Shown piece by piece: positions 37,735 to 50,138 of a stretch of DNA of 64,000 bases. The stretch is from Sycobia sp. Sy_11 (Eukaryota; Arthropoda; Insecta; Hymenoptera; Epichrysomallidae). The notes beneath the pieces were generated by a model. It did no database searches. It saw nothing but the letters and a program-made list of their open reading frames with translations, and had not been told where the DNA came from. How positions within the stretch are numbered: the first letter of the stretch is position 1; each line of letters opens with the position of its first letter. The position numbers were made by a program, and so were the translations under genes. Location: the NCBI GenBank assembly GCA_018907035.1, contig JACCIC010000143.1:780501-844500 (forward strand), in the 5' to 3' direction.

Positions 37735-38185
37735 TGATTCCCCAAGGGAGGCTCGGTGATAATTATATTTCGAAGCCAGTTTGCTCTCTCAATAAAAATT
37801 AAGTACTGGGAATGAATCCGCGAGACTCCCAGCACAATCCGATTAAACTGCATTACTTTTTCCCTCGATAGGGTATGGGGAAACGACGATTCTTTCGCAG
37901 CTCCGATCTATTATAGAGACAAAGAAGTCGCCGTTCCGCTTGCTCCACCAGGGGAAATTAATTAACGCCGTCGCTTCCTTCGCGAAAATTGCTGATGAGT
38001 ATACGGGGGCGCCAGCAGCACTCGGCGTCGATCACTTGTCAAGTGCAGAAAATCGCGCCCCGCCTTTAGAGCTCGAGCCCAGACGTATATCTTTGGAAGC
38101 GCGACTCCTCGTTCGATGTAACATCAGCGGAACGTTACAGCATTGCTCCGGGCTTCTTATTATTGTCCCGAAGGTTGGGATTATC
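37735..38185. promoter_or_regulatory. GC-richer block, candidate cis-regulatory module
   Basis: The composition is balanced, with ggaaattaattaacg (homeodomain-like core) near 37955 and the palindrome CACTTGTCAAGTG at 38033-38045. An 83-codon plus-strand frame (37940-38191) has ordinary composition but no domain I know. A regulatory role is inferred. Confidence 0.35.
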
Positions 38186-38739
38186 ATATAGACATATTTA
38201 CTGCTCTATATTTATTATCTCTCTTTATTGCATATATCTATATATTATTTGCCAACATTTTTATTATGTTAAAAAAAACTTTAAATATGTATTGATACAT
38301 GATTTTTATGGAGCTCTATACTATTTTAATAATATATCACCTAATTGGTGTAAAAAATTCGAAATCATTCTAGGTATGAAATAATGAATTAATGCAGTTT
38401 TATGACAATCAAATAGTAATGAAATTTTGAGCGTACGGAGTAGCTACTCGAGGATTAATCTCTTAAAAAAGTAAGAATTAATTTAAGAAATGTTGTGTTT
38501 CAAAATTGGCATATACTGCTTTTGTAAATGCGCATAATACAATTATATTTTAATTAACTTAAATTTTCTATAAAAAAATAAATGAAGCTTCAAAATACTC
38601 CAGAATTGAAATATTTTAAATGTTGCATTAAAGTAATGCATGGACTTATCTATTAAATTGGATACGTGGTAAAATAAATATACGCATACAAGTTATTCGT
38701 ATGGAAGGTTTATCGTTGAGTTTTTTATGGCTTTGATCA

Positions 38740-39299
38740 ATCGTTCGCCACCCCTTTATTAAAGAAGTCTATTACTCTTTTGACTAGCGATTTTTCAAAA
38801 CTGCGATTTTCATTCGGCGAAGTGAGCCGCGGGCTCAGCGGCTCGATTTGGTAGAAATCCCTCCGAAATTTCTAACCGCGGACTGCTCTTTTGAATGCTT
38901 GAATCTCAACTTTTGCATTCCGAAATAAATGAATTCCAAAGAGAGATAGATGAACATACCGAATTCAATTATCTGGTTTCATCCTCGCCCGCCCCCTCCC
39001 TCGGTTCGCGATTAACTTTCATAATGCAGAGCGAAAGCGAACGTAGCTTCAACCTGTATGATAGATGTCGAAAAGTCTTATTTTCTTGCCAGAGTTGAAA
39101 ACTTCCATCCACTGCCTGTTCGGAGAATCGTAAAGTTTCCAAAGAGATGGGCAAAAAAGAGAGGGATCGGAAGTAGGGGTAGAAGAAAGCGAAGAAACAA
39201 GATACTATACACAGGCGGAATGGGGGAAAGAGAGCGGTAGGCGCGGGCAAGTAAGGCGGAAGCAGACAACGCTCCTACGTCTCTCCATCTCCTCCCCTC

Positions 39300-39338
<39 letters not shown>

Positions 39339-39920
39339 TATTCGTGCGCAGCGACACGTAAGTTGAACTTGTCCGAGAGTGTACTTTGGCCACGGAGCAA
39401 GTATGCCAATGCCATTCGCACGACGTTTTCGTGGTCCGCACCACGCGAATCCCCTCGTCTTCTGATTCCCTCGGCTTTTTCGAAGTTGCCTAAAACAACA
39501 GCCGCAGTGTCGCTAAACTCCTCTCTTCTTCTCTTTCTCCTCTATTCCTCTTTCCACAGGCTTCGTCTCTTTCACCCTGTCTCTCGGTCTCTTTACCCAC
39601 AGTCTACTCCCCCCGCCCCTCACTCTCTCTCTCTCTCTCTCCCTTTAACGCATGCGCGACACCAATTATTCATGCTTGAGAGAGTTGAAAGGAAGCATAA
39701 TGCGGGTCGCGACCGCCACCGAGGAAAGGCTTATATCGGGGATATGTTTACGAAAGAACGGAGAGGAGGCTGGTCGATGACAGCTTACACGGCTAAACGC
39801 AAGGCCCAGAGTTTACCGTACGTGGCGCTACCTAATGTGATCTTAAATATATCGATCGATCGGAAATGCATTGTTATCTTTCAGTTAGTACTTTATCGGT
39901 ACAGTTCATCCCTATAGATA
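38740..39920. other. GC-richer island with (TC)n
   Basis: Mixed GC-rich DNA contains a (TC)n run at 39303-39335 and a shorter one near 39622-39640. The 184-codon plus frame (39363-39917) is Ser/Leu/Arg-rich across pyrimidine tracts and shows no domain. Confidence 0.4.
39303..39335 (+). repeat. (TC)n microsatellite
   Basis: This is a pure TC run of about 33 bp. Confidence 0.96.
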
Positions 39921-40495
39921 AAACTTATTTATTGTTTGAAGCTCCGCTGCCAATAATATATCGTACAATTGTTCCAATAAAAAAATGAATTTGCTATATT
40001 TTCTATATTTTACAGAAAAAAAATGAGATGTCGACTCAGAAGGGTCAGAAAAATTATTAAAAATCTTATCAATTTTTCAATCTCAGTCAAATAAAACTCT
40101 CCTAGGAAATACAGTAATTTTTTATAAGCGATTTTCTCTTTATATCGCAATGTAAATTTTAATATATTTTAAATTTTGGTTTGTTAAATTTTTTTGATTC
40201 ATTAAAATAATTATTATAAATTAATGTTCCTACCGAAAATAGAATAAATATCAACCAAATTCATCTGCCTATTTTTAAGTTGTTAAACTGTGAAAATACG
40301 GTTGACATAAAAATTATATAAAATAAATAATGAAAAATAATAGTTTTATTAATTTAAATCTTCAATGTACCTAAACAAAAAAAAATTGTTCTGTGCGTTG
40401 AAATTCACAACAGCTAATTGAAGAATAAGGTTATTTGTCTGACAAAAATTATATGATCATTCTCTTTTAAATGTATTTATAAATCCAATTTAAGA

Positions 40496-40546
<51 letters not shown>

Positions 40547-42120
40547 CACAGATAGTGAGCATGTGATACTATTTTAAATAACATAAGGTCTGCTATTATA
40601 GATAGGCCACATTGATAGTAAAAAATAATATATTCTACAAAGCTCATTCTTATATATCCCTTCTATTATTAATGATAATAATGCAATATTATTCTAGAAG
40701 AAATAGATTATAATTAATATGTTATAATTAATATGTTATACAATATGTTATAATTAATAGAAACACAGGAATAATAATGAACAAATTATGTTAATTAACA
40801 CTGAAAAAATTCCTTTTTATTAACATAAGATATTCAATGTTTATGAATAACTTTCCATGCTTATACACTATAATCCATTAAGATTTGATAGGAAATAATG
40901 TTCAAATATTATAAAATTCTATATAAAAAGTTCCAAAACGTGATGCACGCATAAGATAAGGGCGAGAAAAATATTGCAAACTGCTCTACTCCGGTACTTG
41001 TCAACGCACTTTGCATCGTATAATCGTTAACTGCTAGCTCAAAGGCCTTTGCGTTAGTTATATTTTTCATCCACGCAAGTTTTACTTTGTAGTAACACTT
41101 TTAGATAATTGGCTCAGTAATTCATAAAATTCACATATAAGAGAGATTGTTTTTTTAAGCTAATGTTATAAATAATTTTTTAATTAGAACGATAAAGAAG
41201 TGAATTCATAATATTATCATTAGTTATCGGAATATAAATTATTCCATTTCGTCTTTAATTACAATTACTGAATAAAAATAGATTTATAAAATATTGAAAT
41301 GTCTTGAATTAATTTAATATTTTTAAAGCTAGATTTAAGTTTTACTTCAAACTGTGTGAATGTAATGGAAGTTATAGGTAATGTTAATTCTTTACATATA
41401 CTAAATATATATTACTAAAACATAAATATATTACTAAATAAATATAATACTAAATGATAAATATATTACTAAAACAAAATCATTAATTTTTTATCTTTAA
41501 AAAAACATTTATTACAACTATATGAAGTTACAAATTCAACAGATGATCATTAACGGAATCCTTTTCGTGCCTAAATAGAAGACAATGAAATCAGTTTTTT
41601 ATTTTTTTATTATGTAAGCATTGTATAAATTTTGATTTAAAAGAAAAAATTGAAAATATCGACATAAATATTTCATCGTTATTCGGTTCTCTAGAACGTG
41701 TATACTAATACAACTAATTTTCAAATATTTATGAAGAAGTTATTTTGCCCATGGAGGATTTCTTTATAAAAGATTTTTTACGTTTTATTTTATTTTATTG
41801 AATATGGAATATCATATTTCTTATAAAATCTCATGAAAATTCTAAAAAAACTGGCTCCAGTTTGGAAAAAGCTGAAATACGGGTAAAAGGTATATTTATT
41901 TTCTATTTTGCATAAAACTATAAACTTGTTCATTCCATTTGCGAAAGTAAGGAATGGATATATTATTTCCAAGTAATTTTCACAATTATTTCCTAACATA
42001 TCATAAGTTTTCGAGACTGAACGAACTTTTTTTGCTCCTTGATAGATCCCTTTCAGTGAAATGTAAGTTATTAATTCGATAGTAAAAGTAGATAGAAAAA
42101 TGTAAACGTACGACAAAAAA
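39920..42120. other. AT-rich tract with (TA)n and short tandem duplications
   Basis: It includes a (TA)n run at 40499-40543, a three-fold ttataattaatatg-type duplication at about 40711-40760, and an atatattactaaa-type minisatellite at about 41398-41480. No gene was seen; the 118-codon minus frame at 41790-42146 is Phe/Ile/Tyr-rich and unrecognised. Confidence 0.55.
40499..40543. repeat. (TA)n microsatellite
   Basis: This is a pure TA run of about 45 bp. Confidence 0.97.
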
Positions 42121-42700
42121 CCCTCTACTTGAGATTCCTTTTCCACTTTTTATCTTCTACAGAAACAGCAGCTGCCTCTGCATCCTTTCCATCGCTGCGG
42201 GATGGCATTTATGCGCATGCATTAGGCATGTGTGCTCAAGCATATATGTATTTGTATATGCAGGAAACCGGGATCCGTTTATCTTTTAGCTATCGTCCTC
42301 GCGCATTCACCTATATAAATGCGCGTAGGAAATCTCGGTGGTCAGTCTTTTGGGCTCCCCGGTTATCCTTTACAATCCCGTCATAAAGGTTGGACATAAA
42401 CCAGGAATCGGTTGAATGTCTGCTCAGAATTCTCCCCTCAGGATCTCTTGAGAACGCGAAAGAGACGGAACGCGCGCGCGTGTGTACAGGATAGATGGTA
42501 TGTAAAGAGTGTGTAGTATATGTGCGTGAAAATACGTAGAAGCGTGTGGGAGTGCTCCAGGTAGACTGTGGCTTTTCGAGATAAACACTTCATCAGGACG
42601 AGGGAGATGCGGATGAACGACGGAGGCAATTAAGTTCCTATTTATACGCTCAACCTTCAGCGATACCAGATTTCAACGAATCGCAATCTCCCTTCCTCTG
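42120..42700. other. GC-richer block
   Basis: Moderate GC with a gcgcgcgcgtgtgt patch at about 42470-42484. No supported gene. Confidence 0.4.
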
Positions 42701-44220
42701 TCCAGTTGCCTATTTGTTATTCTTCCTCTGAGCTTCCTTTTCGCTTCTTCTTTACTCTACTATTAATATCAAAGCTCACGAAAAAGCAAGTAATTATAAA
42801 GGCAATAAGAGAAAATATGAGAAACATAGAAACAGGATTTTTATTTAAGTTTGTTTTCAGAAGCTTTGATATTTGCATTCTAACTTCAATTTCCCATTAA
42901 TTTTACTGGTTCTAGATGTTAACAGTTATTTTGACATCAAAAAATTTATGAAAAATATATAATAATCATTGTTCTTGTTTCGAATAAGATTTATGAAAAT
43001 TATATCTGAGTTTAAGTTAGACTAAAGTACGTAATGATTGATTTCGCTAATGTTTGCATCGAAATGTTTATCTATCATATTATAAAACATTTAAATTATC
43101 AATCAATATATTCATAATACTTCAATTAACAGAGAATAAATAATTAGTAAAAAATGATATTCAAATTTGAATAAATTTACTTCCTTGTTTTTAAAACCCA
43201 ACGCCTTATTAGAAAGCATACAGTAAATTGTCTGGTTTCTTCTCCACCGATTCAACTGATTTTAATGTAAATTCATGCATGCGATGGAAAAGTACGGCAC
43301 GGCGCTAGATATCGAAATTTTATATTATGTCCCTGGAAAATTAATTTTAAAAAACTACATCATTATTAAAAGTAAATATCCTATCATCCATATGAACTTT
43401 TTTAATGAAAATTATTCTTTTTACCCGTCAATCAAAACAGTTTTAGAAATAGATTTTAGAAACGCGTTCGACAGGATTTGGGGGATTTCGTAGGCAAGCT
43501 AGAGTAGCTATCTTGACGTCCGATCAATCCTCTGGAAAAAACTAGAGAGAAAAATCCCTCTTTTCTTAGATTTTGTTCAGGACTACATTGCGATAATATA
43601 TTGTAAGGGATTGCATGCTTTGGATAGATTGATAGAAGGAATGGCTGGTAATTCGTTAGTCCCAAGTTTATATGTTTTTTGTTTACAGAAAGATGATAGT
43701 CCCCGATGTTATGATTAACATCATTATTAAAAATATACTTTTAGTATTCTCTGGTCATCGTTTATAATCTCAAGTCTACTGTTAAATAGACGCTTTTAGA
43801 AATGATTGCAATATTTTAAATGAAACATCTCAAATCATTTTCTAAAAATCTTTGTATAACTGACGTGATCAGGATGACAGATTAAAATGTTCGAAGTAAA
43901 TATCATTATTAAATCTCTGAAACTATATTTTCTTTAATATAATTATAACAGCTCGCATATAGAAGCCGTCAATTTGCAAATTAATCATTTAAATTTTGTG
44001 ACAGATCAACTTTTACGAATTTCTACGTATATTAAAAAATTAATTAGTCAACCCGAGAGATCCAGGAAGATCTCTACTAATTATCAACTCTTTACTGTAC
44101 GTATCATTATATCACTTAGATAAAAAACAGTTCATTTAATTTGTCGAGTTTCTCAGGAAAAAAGTTAGCAGTATCCACATGAGTAGAGGTATTGCGCTAA
44201 TTATAATAATTATTTTAAAC
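42700..44220. other. AT-rich non-coding DNA
   Basis: I see nothing supportable beyond chance frames. Confidence 0.55.
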
Positions 44221-44241
44221 TCCCCGCATTTGCCAGCTTTT

Positions 44242-44287
<46 letters not shown>
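44242..44287 (+). repeat. (CT)n microsatellite
   Basis: A CT run of about 46 bp is followed by a GC-richer block to about 44780, where an imperfect CTCTCC repeat lies at about 44484-44514. Confidence 0.96.
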
Positions 44288-44289
<2 letters not shown>

Positions 44290-44779
44290 GTTTTATCAGC
44301 TCTCGTTCCTGTTACCAGCGAATAATTTAAATTTATGACTGTTTAAAATTCATCGGCTACCCGCGACATATAAGCGTAGGTAGTGGACGAGCGTGGAGGA
44401 GGGATGAAAAATCCAGCAGCACGATCGATCTTCGTCACAGGCGCGCTATTCTGATAGGGAGATCGGCCAAAAGTGCATTGTCATCTCTCTCTCTCCCTCT
44501 CCCTCTCCCTCTCTCACCTCGTGTGGGGTCGCCCGTCTTTTCTTTACCGCATGTGGGGGCGTGCGCGGTATATCGGTTACCAAAGCACACTGCACCTAAG
44601 GCGTCACAAGGTATCGCTTGCACTTTATCACGAATACTGATTACACCCCTATTCTTCAATGCTTTAGACGAGCTTGTTCGCGACTCAAAGCTTTTTTGTT
44701 ATATATATATACATATCATAAATTCAAGAGAGACTGGATTCGAGAGGTCCATAGTTGCCTGCTATTTTCCGTGAACGAA

Positions 44780-46730
44780 TCAGCTGTATGTCTCTGAGTT
44801 AGATTCCGATTGTTGCTCCAGTAGTGGTCATTTTAACACAAGTTCTTATCCCTTATACAATATAAAGTAATAGTAAGGTAATTTCTCATTTGTGCAAGCT
44901 TTTATCAAATGCATAGAATTTAGATCGTAATGGGACATTGCGACTCTAGTGATCATTTAAATGATGACAGTTCTACAATTTATGTATATACATTTTTTTT
45001 CATGTATTATAGATTTGAGCTTGTAATGGAATAGAATATGTAATGCTTAGATGAATTATGTATTATATCATCAATTCCTAGATTATAACCGGTTTGAGCT
45101 CAATCAATTTCCAAAAATTTTTTCATTTGTATTAAAAAAGATATCGATATCACAGTTCACAAATGATTCACTCTCGCGTGAGAAGATTAAATATAATGTT
45201 CAATTTTTGGCATATAATATTATATGCTATATTTAATATAATCTATAGTTAATAAGTCGATGTACCCCGTCGTATTAACCACGATTTCTTAATCCATATC
45301 TTGATCTATAGTAAAGATTATAATTAAAAAACAAAAAATGATTAATATAAGAATGCAAATACTGCAACTTAATATACATTTAATCAATTTTAACTTAATC
45401 AATTTTATTTTCTAATTTTATAAATTTATCGATGACATTATACACGTTTCCTGTATCAGAATTTCAAATTGTCGTAAAATCGATCAAATGGACATTTCAA
45501 AGATTTCCAATATTTTTAAAATTAGTATAATTATAAGCTGTAGGACTTGTCCACTGCTGTTTCTGTCTATCAATTCCATAGTAAAGAATATATTTGTTGA
45601 AAGAGGGGCAGAATTAAAAATAGAATGATTTAAAAGATTATCCTTGCGAATAAATATCTAAAGACATAAAGAATTCATTTGGATAAAATTGTATCGACTT
45701 CCATTATTTCAATTGTTTTTGTTTTCATAATGAAATATTTAATTGAAGTTAAAAAATTAGTATATGACTGAACACTTACGAGATGCAATAGAAAGGTTAT
45801 TCATCTATGGTATGGAACCAATTATGTTTTTCAAATGGTTTTTTCAAAATCATTTGAATAGCCATTTTAAGGGTATTAATAATTAATGAAAAGTTACATG
45901 AGACTGTACTAAATTATAAAATTATTGATTGAGCATTCTTTCTTTTTTTTATTTTTTAGTTAAATGGATTGTTCTGTTATTATTATGTACTGACAGTTTG
46001 GTAATGAAAGTATATTTTATTTGAAGTAACAATAATATATGTCCAATGATTATTACTTGGATTTATGAAAATTATAATATAAACGGTTCCAATAATGACT
46101 AACGTAGGAATCTCTATTTGTAGTCAGAAGAATCAAGATTTTTGAAAATCAATTATAAAAATATTATTAGTAGGTAGCTGATCATTGTTGCAATAAATTT
46201 CTTATTTATAATATACAATACATAATAGAATAATTACAACGATACATTCTAACGATTATGTATGTATGCATTGCATTGTTATACCAAATACGAATACGTA
46301 GTATTATACGATATTTAATGAAATACTGTTAATATAATGTAAATTTATATTTAAACGGATATTAATGCTCCATTTAATATATACAGGCATGATGTTTTAG
46401 CATATTTATTAGCATGTGTTTTTTCTTTTGACGACTCACTCAGTCCTCTTTATATTAAGAGCAAAGATTATACTTTTGTCTACTAATCTGAATTCTCTGA
46501 CTAAGATTGGCCGTTATGCCGATATTTTGGGATAATCTCATGAAAATATGGAACATATAATATTTTACAATTCTTTATATTGAATAAAGTTGTTATACAT
46601 AAGGATATGAAAATTCTTATGAATGAGAACATTTTTAAAATCATATATTAAAACGATTAAAGTATCTTTCTATTACTATTTTCAATTCATTTTCTATCAT
46701 TTATATAAATTTTACATCGTCTTATTTTAA
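44780..46730. other. AT-rich non-coding DNA
   Basis: About 2 kb is AT-rich. The only local structure noted is a short imperfect inverted repeat (tttttcaaatgg...tcatttgaa) near 45827-45857. Confidence 0.55.
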
Positions 46731-46732
46731 TT

Positions 46733-46741
46733 CTCTCTCCC

Positions 46742-46794
<53 letters not shown>
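46733..46794 (+). repeat. (CT)n microsatellite with CTGT lead-in
   Basis: A ctctccctctgtctgtctgt lead-in is followed by about 40 bp of pure CT. Confidence 0.96.
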
Positions 46795-46796
<2 letters not shown>

Positions 46797-46899
46797 AAAG
46801 TATCGTACTGAAAAATGTTCAAATAATAAGAATAATTTAGACTCTGCGTAGCGCACAACGAATCGAAGAAGTATTTTTCTGATATCGGATAATGAAGAG

Positions 46900-48055
46900 A
46901 AGATCGCCAGCTTTCAAGGACTATAAAAATACAATCTGGCGCAAAGTAAAGCAGGAGCGGAAAAGAAATGAAAGTTGCAAGTGGCTAATTTTATAACTTA
47001 AGTCGCTCTGGTCTCTCTTTTCCTCTCGCTCGCTTCCTCTTTCATCCCCGAAGCAATGAAATAGTTTTAGGGCGCAGCAAAGAGAGAACAGTGCGTTCAC
47101 TCGGCGCCCAATCAAGCGGCATTAGCAACGCGCAAACAGCCCCTCGAATATCCTCGATCCCGCTATTAGCGATCCGCAGTCCTGATTGCCGATCGGTTAA
47201 AAGCGCCCCCTGGCACCGCCATCCCGATCCGCCGGCGTCATCGTTATCTCCTCCCGGCCAACGCGCGGCTCAAAGAACTCCCCGAGCCGTCCGTCCATGC
47301 CTTCCCGTTCGCCCCGCGCTTTTTCCTCCAATCCCCGCGAAATCTCGGGGGCGCTCGCGCTCGTAAAGCGCAGGGAGTTTATTACGGGGGAACACATAAC
47401 CCCTCCCACGAGCGCGTTGCCGGCGGCGCGGTCGGCCGTTCCGCGGGAGCGGAAGCCGATTAACGGAGCTGCGTTCTCGCCCTCCTCCGCCTCTCCTCAG
47501 CCAGCCCTCCGGCCGTCTCCTCGGTCGATGCCTTTCGCACCGCGAGGCCGGGGCTTGTCGATTTTAATGATCGCCGACGGTCGCGGCGCGTTGCCCGCCC
47601 ACCGGCGGTATCGCCTTGCGCGATTCTAATTCCCGGGCAACTTTTTTAACGAGCATTATGGCCTAACTATACGCGGCCCGACTTTTGCCAGCGGTCGCCG
47701 TGTTTGTCCTTCCGACCACCGCCGCCCCTCTGCCCACCCCCGCGATACTCGTTATTTGTTTCTGGCGAGCTTTTTTCTTTCGTGGCCTCGTCGGCAGTAG
47801 AACTTCGCTGGTGCGCGGCATGCATTTGCGTATCGAGATCGCTCGTAACTTTTCCTCTGGAAACCCGAAGTATTTTTTCCCTCCCTTTTTCTCTTTTTTC
47901 TGCGATTTTCCCTTCCTTTTACCGATGGCAAGGAAGGTACAGGGGCAAGACGGGATGGTTTCGAGAACGGTGCTCTCAGCGCATCGTCTCGAGGGGATAA
48001 AATTCGAAGCTGCGCGCTCCGTAATGCTTCTTTGACCTTATTTTATACATCGAGT
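46900..48055. promoter_or_regulatory. Large CpG-rich island, candidate cis-regulatory module
   Basis: About 1.15 kb is strongly GC-rich and studded with homeodomain-like TTAAT/ATTA cores (ggcattagc, ccgctattagcg, gccgattaacgg, gattttaatgatcgcc). Overlapping frames on both strands are Arg/Pro/Ser-rich. The mixture of CpG-rich DNA and repeated ATTA cores resembles developmental enhancers, but this is inference without conservation data. Confidence 0.4.
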
Positions 48056-48399
48056 TCGCGCAGAGTTCGAGGCTTGAGACAGTGTCTATCCGTACCTTAG
48101 TCGTGTATACAGATATACAAATTATCATAAAATTTCACATTCTTTCAATGGTCCATTTCCCGTACGTATTCCATCCCTTACATTAGTGAAATTTACTATA
48201 CATATACATTTTCTTGTATATATTTTAAAAGTCATCCGGTATAAAAAATAAGTTTTCGATCATTCTGAAACTTTGCACAAATTTTAAATATCTTTGTCAA
48301 AGAAAACATATTGTAGAATATTCGTATTTGGATTAAAACTGATTAAAATTGATAATGTGGAGAAATTCGGCGGTCTGCATATAGAAACGACAATTCTGT

Positions 48400-49450
48400 C
48401 GGAATATTGCGGGCGATATCAAAGGTGCGCACCGGTGGCCGATCCAACATCCACCAAAGGGGACACGTAGTTATAATCGGGAAAGCTAATCTTTTTTATA
48501 TAAAATATGCAAAGCCGGCACAATAACCGCTCGTCAAAAGGAAGACAACCGCGTTGCTGCAGGATTAGTTTATCTAATCCCCGGCGCGCAGTAAATATTA
48601 ATCGCCTCGGATGCCCGCGCGTACTTCTCCCCTCGCGGGGTGCCCTGTTTGAAATTCCGAAATCAGATCGCGGCAGCGACCCCAAAATCTCTCGCACCCC
48701 TCCCCCCTCGACCTCCGCGCCGCATAAAATACCTTTCGAGCCAGGGAACTCGGCACTCGCTGTCCCCTTCGCTCCTCGGCCCCCCTCGACGATCATCGAT
48801 CCGCGTCGGTCGATGCGCGCGTTACTTCGCCCCCCCCCGGCTTTCTCTCACTCTTCCTGTCTCGTAAACTCCTCGCGAGTCCCGCGAGGCGAGCCCGGAC
48901 CTTTCGCGCGATTCCGCGGGCTCTTCGCGCGATGCGCATCGATCCTCCGCGCCCGATGCGCTCGCCTGCCATTCGTTCCCGCGCCGTTCCGCGCATACAC
49001 GCGGCGGAATTCACGCGCTCGCGCTTTCTCTCCCCCGCCTTCCTCTCCCTTGCTCGCCCTCTCCTATGACGACGGCCTGCGGGAGATGGCGATGGCCGGC
49101 TTGAGCGCCGCTGGGCCCGCGCTGTCCGTGTCGATGCGCGGGCTCGAGATGAGAGTAGCGCGGGGCCGCGCGAACTTCCTGAACAAGATAGACGTTGGCG
49201 ACCGGGCTCGCGCAGGGCGCGGGTGCGGTCGTGTAGGGATCTTAAAATGACGCCCGCGTACGCACGGGCGTCCGAGCTCAGGTGGTGAAAAAGCCGCGTG
49301 TTTAACGGCGTGCAGGACGTATGGCGTTCGGGATGACGGGCAACTCTTATCGAGTGCTTTGGAAGCGAGACGTGATCGATGATTAAGTCGTCCTGCCGTG
49401 ACAGGTTCAAGACGGCGCGCGCAATATTTGACTAAGAAATACTTTTCCTC
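48400..49450. promoter_or_regulatory. Large CpG-rich island with palindromic TAATCC pair
   Basis: About 1 kb is GC-rich. The segment at 48562-48580 is a perfect palindrome GGATTAG-ttat-type spacer-CTAATCC, with two TAATCC cores. The 247-codon plus frame (48507-49250) and the 205-codon minus frame (48793-49410) overlap almost entirely and are Arg/Pro/Ala/Ser-rich, so neither is convincing as a protein. Confidence 0.42.
48562..48580. promoter_or_regulatory. Palindromic pair of K50-homeodomain-type TAATCC sites
   Basis: GGATTAGTTTATCTAATCC is a perfect 7-bp inverted repeat around a 5-bp centre. TAATCC is the core bound by K50 homeodomains such as Orthodenticle and Bicoid (established knowledge). 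Occupancy here is inference. Confidence 0.45.
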
Positions 49451-49759
49451 GTGCAACATTTCACACTTTCTTTCTTGTCTCGGAAGCAGAATTTTCAGCC
49501 AAAGATCACATGATATTTATTGAATGTGTCGATGTTTCGAAAAAAGCCTGTCAAAAATGAATGAAGGCGAAATCCGACTGTTTTCTAACAGGCCTCTTTT
49601 CTAACATTGTCTTTTAATACTCTTTTTTTAAGACGCCATAAAAACGATATAAATATAATATTTTTTATATCATCTGTATTAGTATTCGAAGAAACTTTAA
49701 GGATTCTTTTAAATTATTAAATATTTTGTTATTGGTCTTACAGTCCAATCATTTCAATC

Positions 49760-49858
49760 TAAAAATAAAATAAAAATAAAAAATAAAAATAAAAATAAAA
49801 ATAAATAAAAAAATAAAAATTAAAAATAAAAATTAAATTAAAAATTAAATTAAAATTA
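49760..49858. repeat. (AAAAT)n-like A-rich simple repeat inside PLE copy B
   Basis: The sequence consists of aaataaaa and aaattaaa units. Copy A has A-rich simple sequence in corresponding positions, so this is part of the element. Confidence 0.9.
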
Positions 49859-49992
49859 TAATGACAGTCAGACTGTCCTTGTTTACATTCACCCCCGTAG
49901 ACTAATCTGAAAATAAAATATTAGCTGAAAAAATTATTTGTTAGTAGAGTGCAGTCCGACTGTCCCCACCACCCTTACCTAATTGAAGATCC

Positions 49993-50034
49993 AGACCAAC
50001 GTTTCGAGCTCGCTACGGCTCCTCATCAGGGACT
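49993..50034 (-). ncRNA. Hammerhead ribozyme-like motif, PLE copy B
   Basis: Read on the minus strand: AGTCC, the core CTGATGA (a perfect match to the hammerhead consensus), one extra G, stem II GAGC/GCTC around an 8-nt loop, GAAAC, GTT, then GGTCT. Stem I pairs AGTCC with GGTCT with one mismatch. Stem III is the loopless AC/GT seen in Penelope-type hammerheads. The cleavage triplet is GTT instead of the preferred GTC, so activity may be lower than in copy A. It lies about 105 bases downstream of the endonuclease stop codon, where PLE hammerheads are expected. Confidence 0.75.
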
Positions 50035-50138
50035 AATCTAAACCTTATATTCTAATCTATATATACCCATCCCCACCAGCAAATTTAGTAAATTAAATAT
50101 AATTCCCCCTCTACACAAATTGTCCAAAACCAATCAAT

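Noticed and set aside
37940..38191. 83-codon plus-strand frame with ordinary composition
   Set aside because: It looks more protein-like than most, but I recognise no family, and the surrounding DNA reads like a regulatory block. A translated homology search would decide; a conserved hit would reverse this.
40799..40815. Second copy of the CACTGAAAAA-type MITE terminus
   Set aside because: The cactgaaaaaa match is short and no complementary end was found nearby. Similar short matches near 30161 also lack partners.
48507..49410. 247-codon plus-strand and 205-codon minus-strand frames
   Set aside because: They overlap each other almost fully and are dominated by Arg, Pro, Ala and Ser, as expected of a CpG-rich island on either strand. 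No motif supports either.
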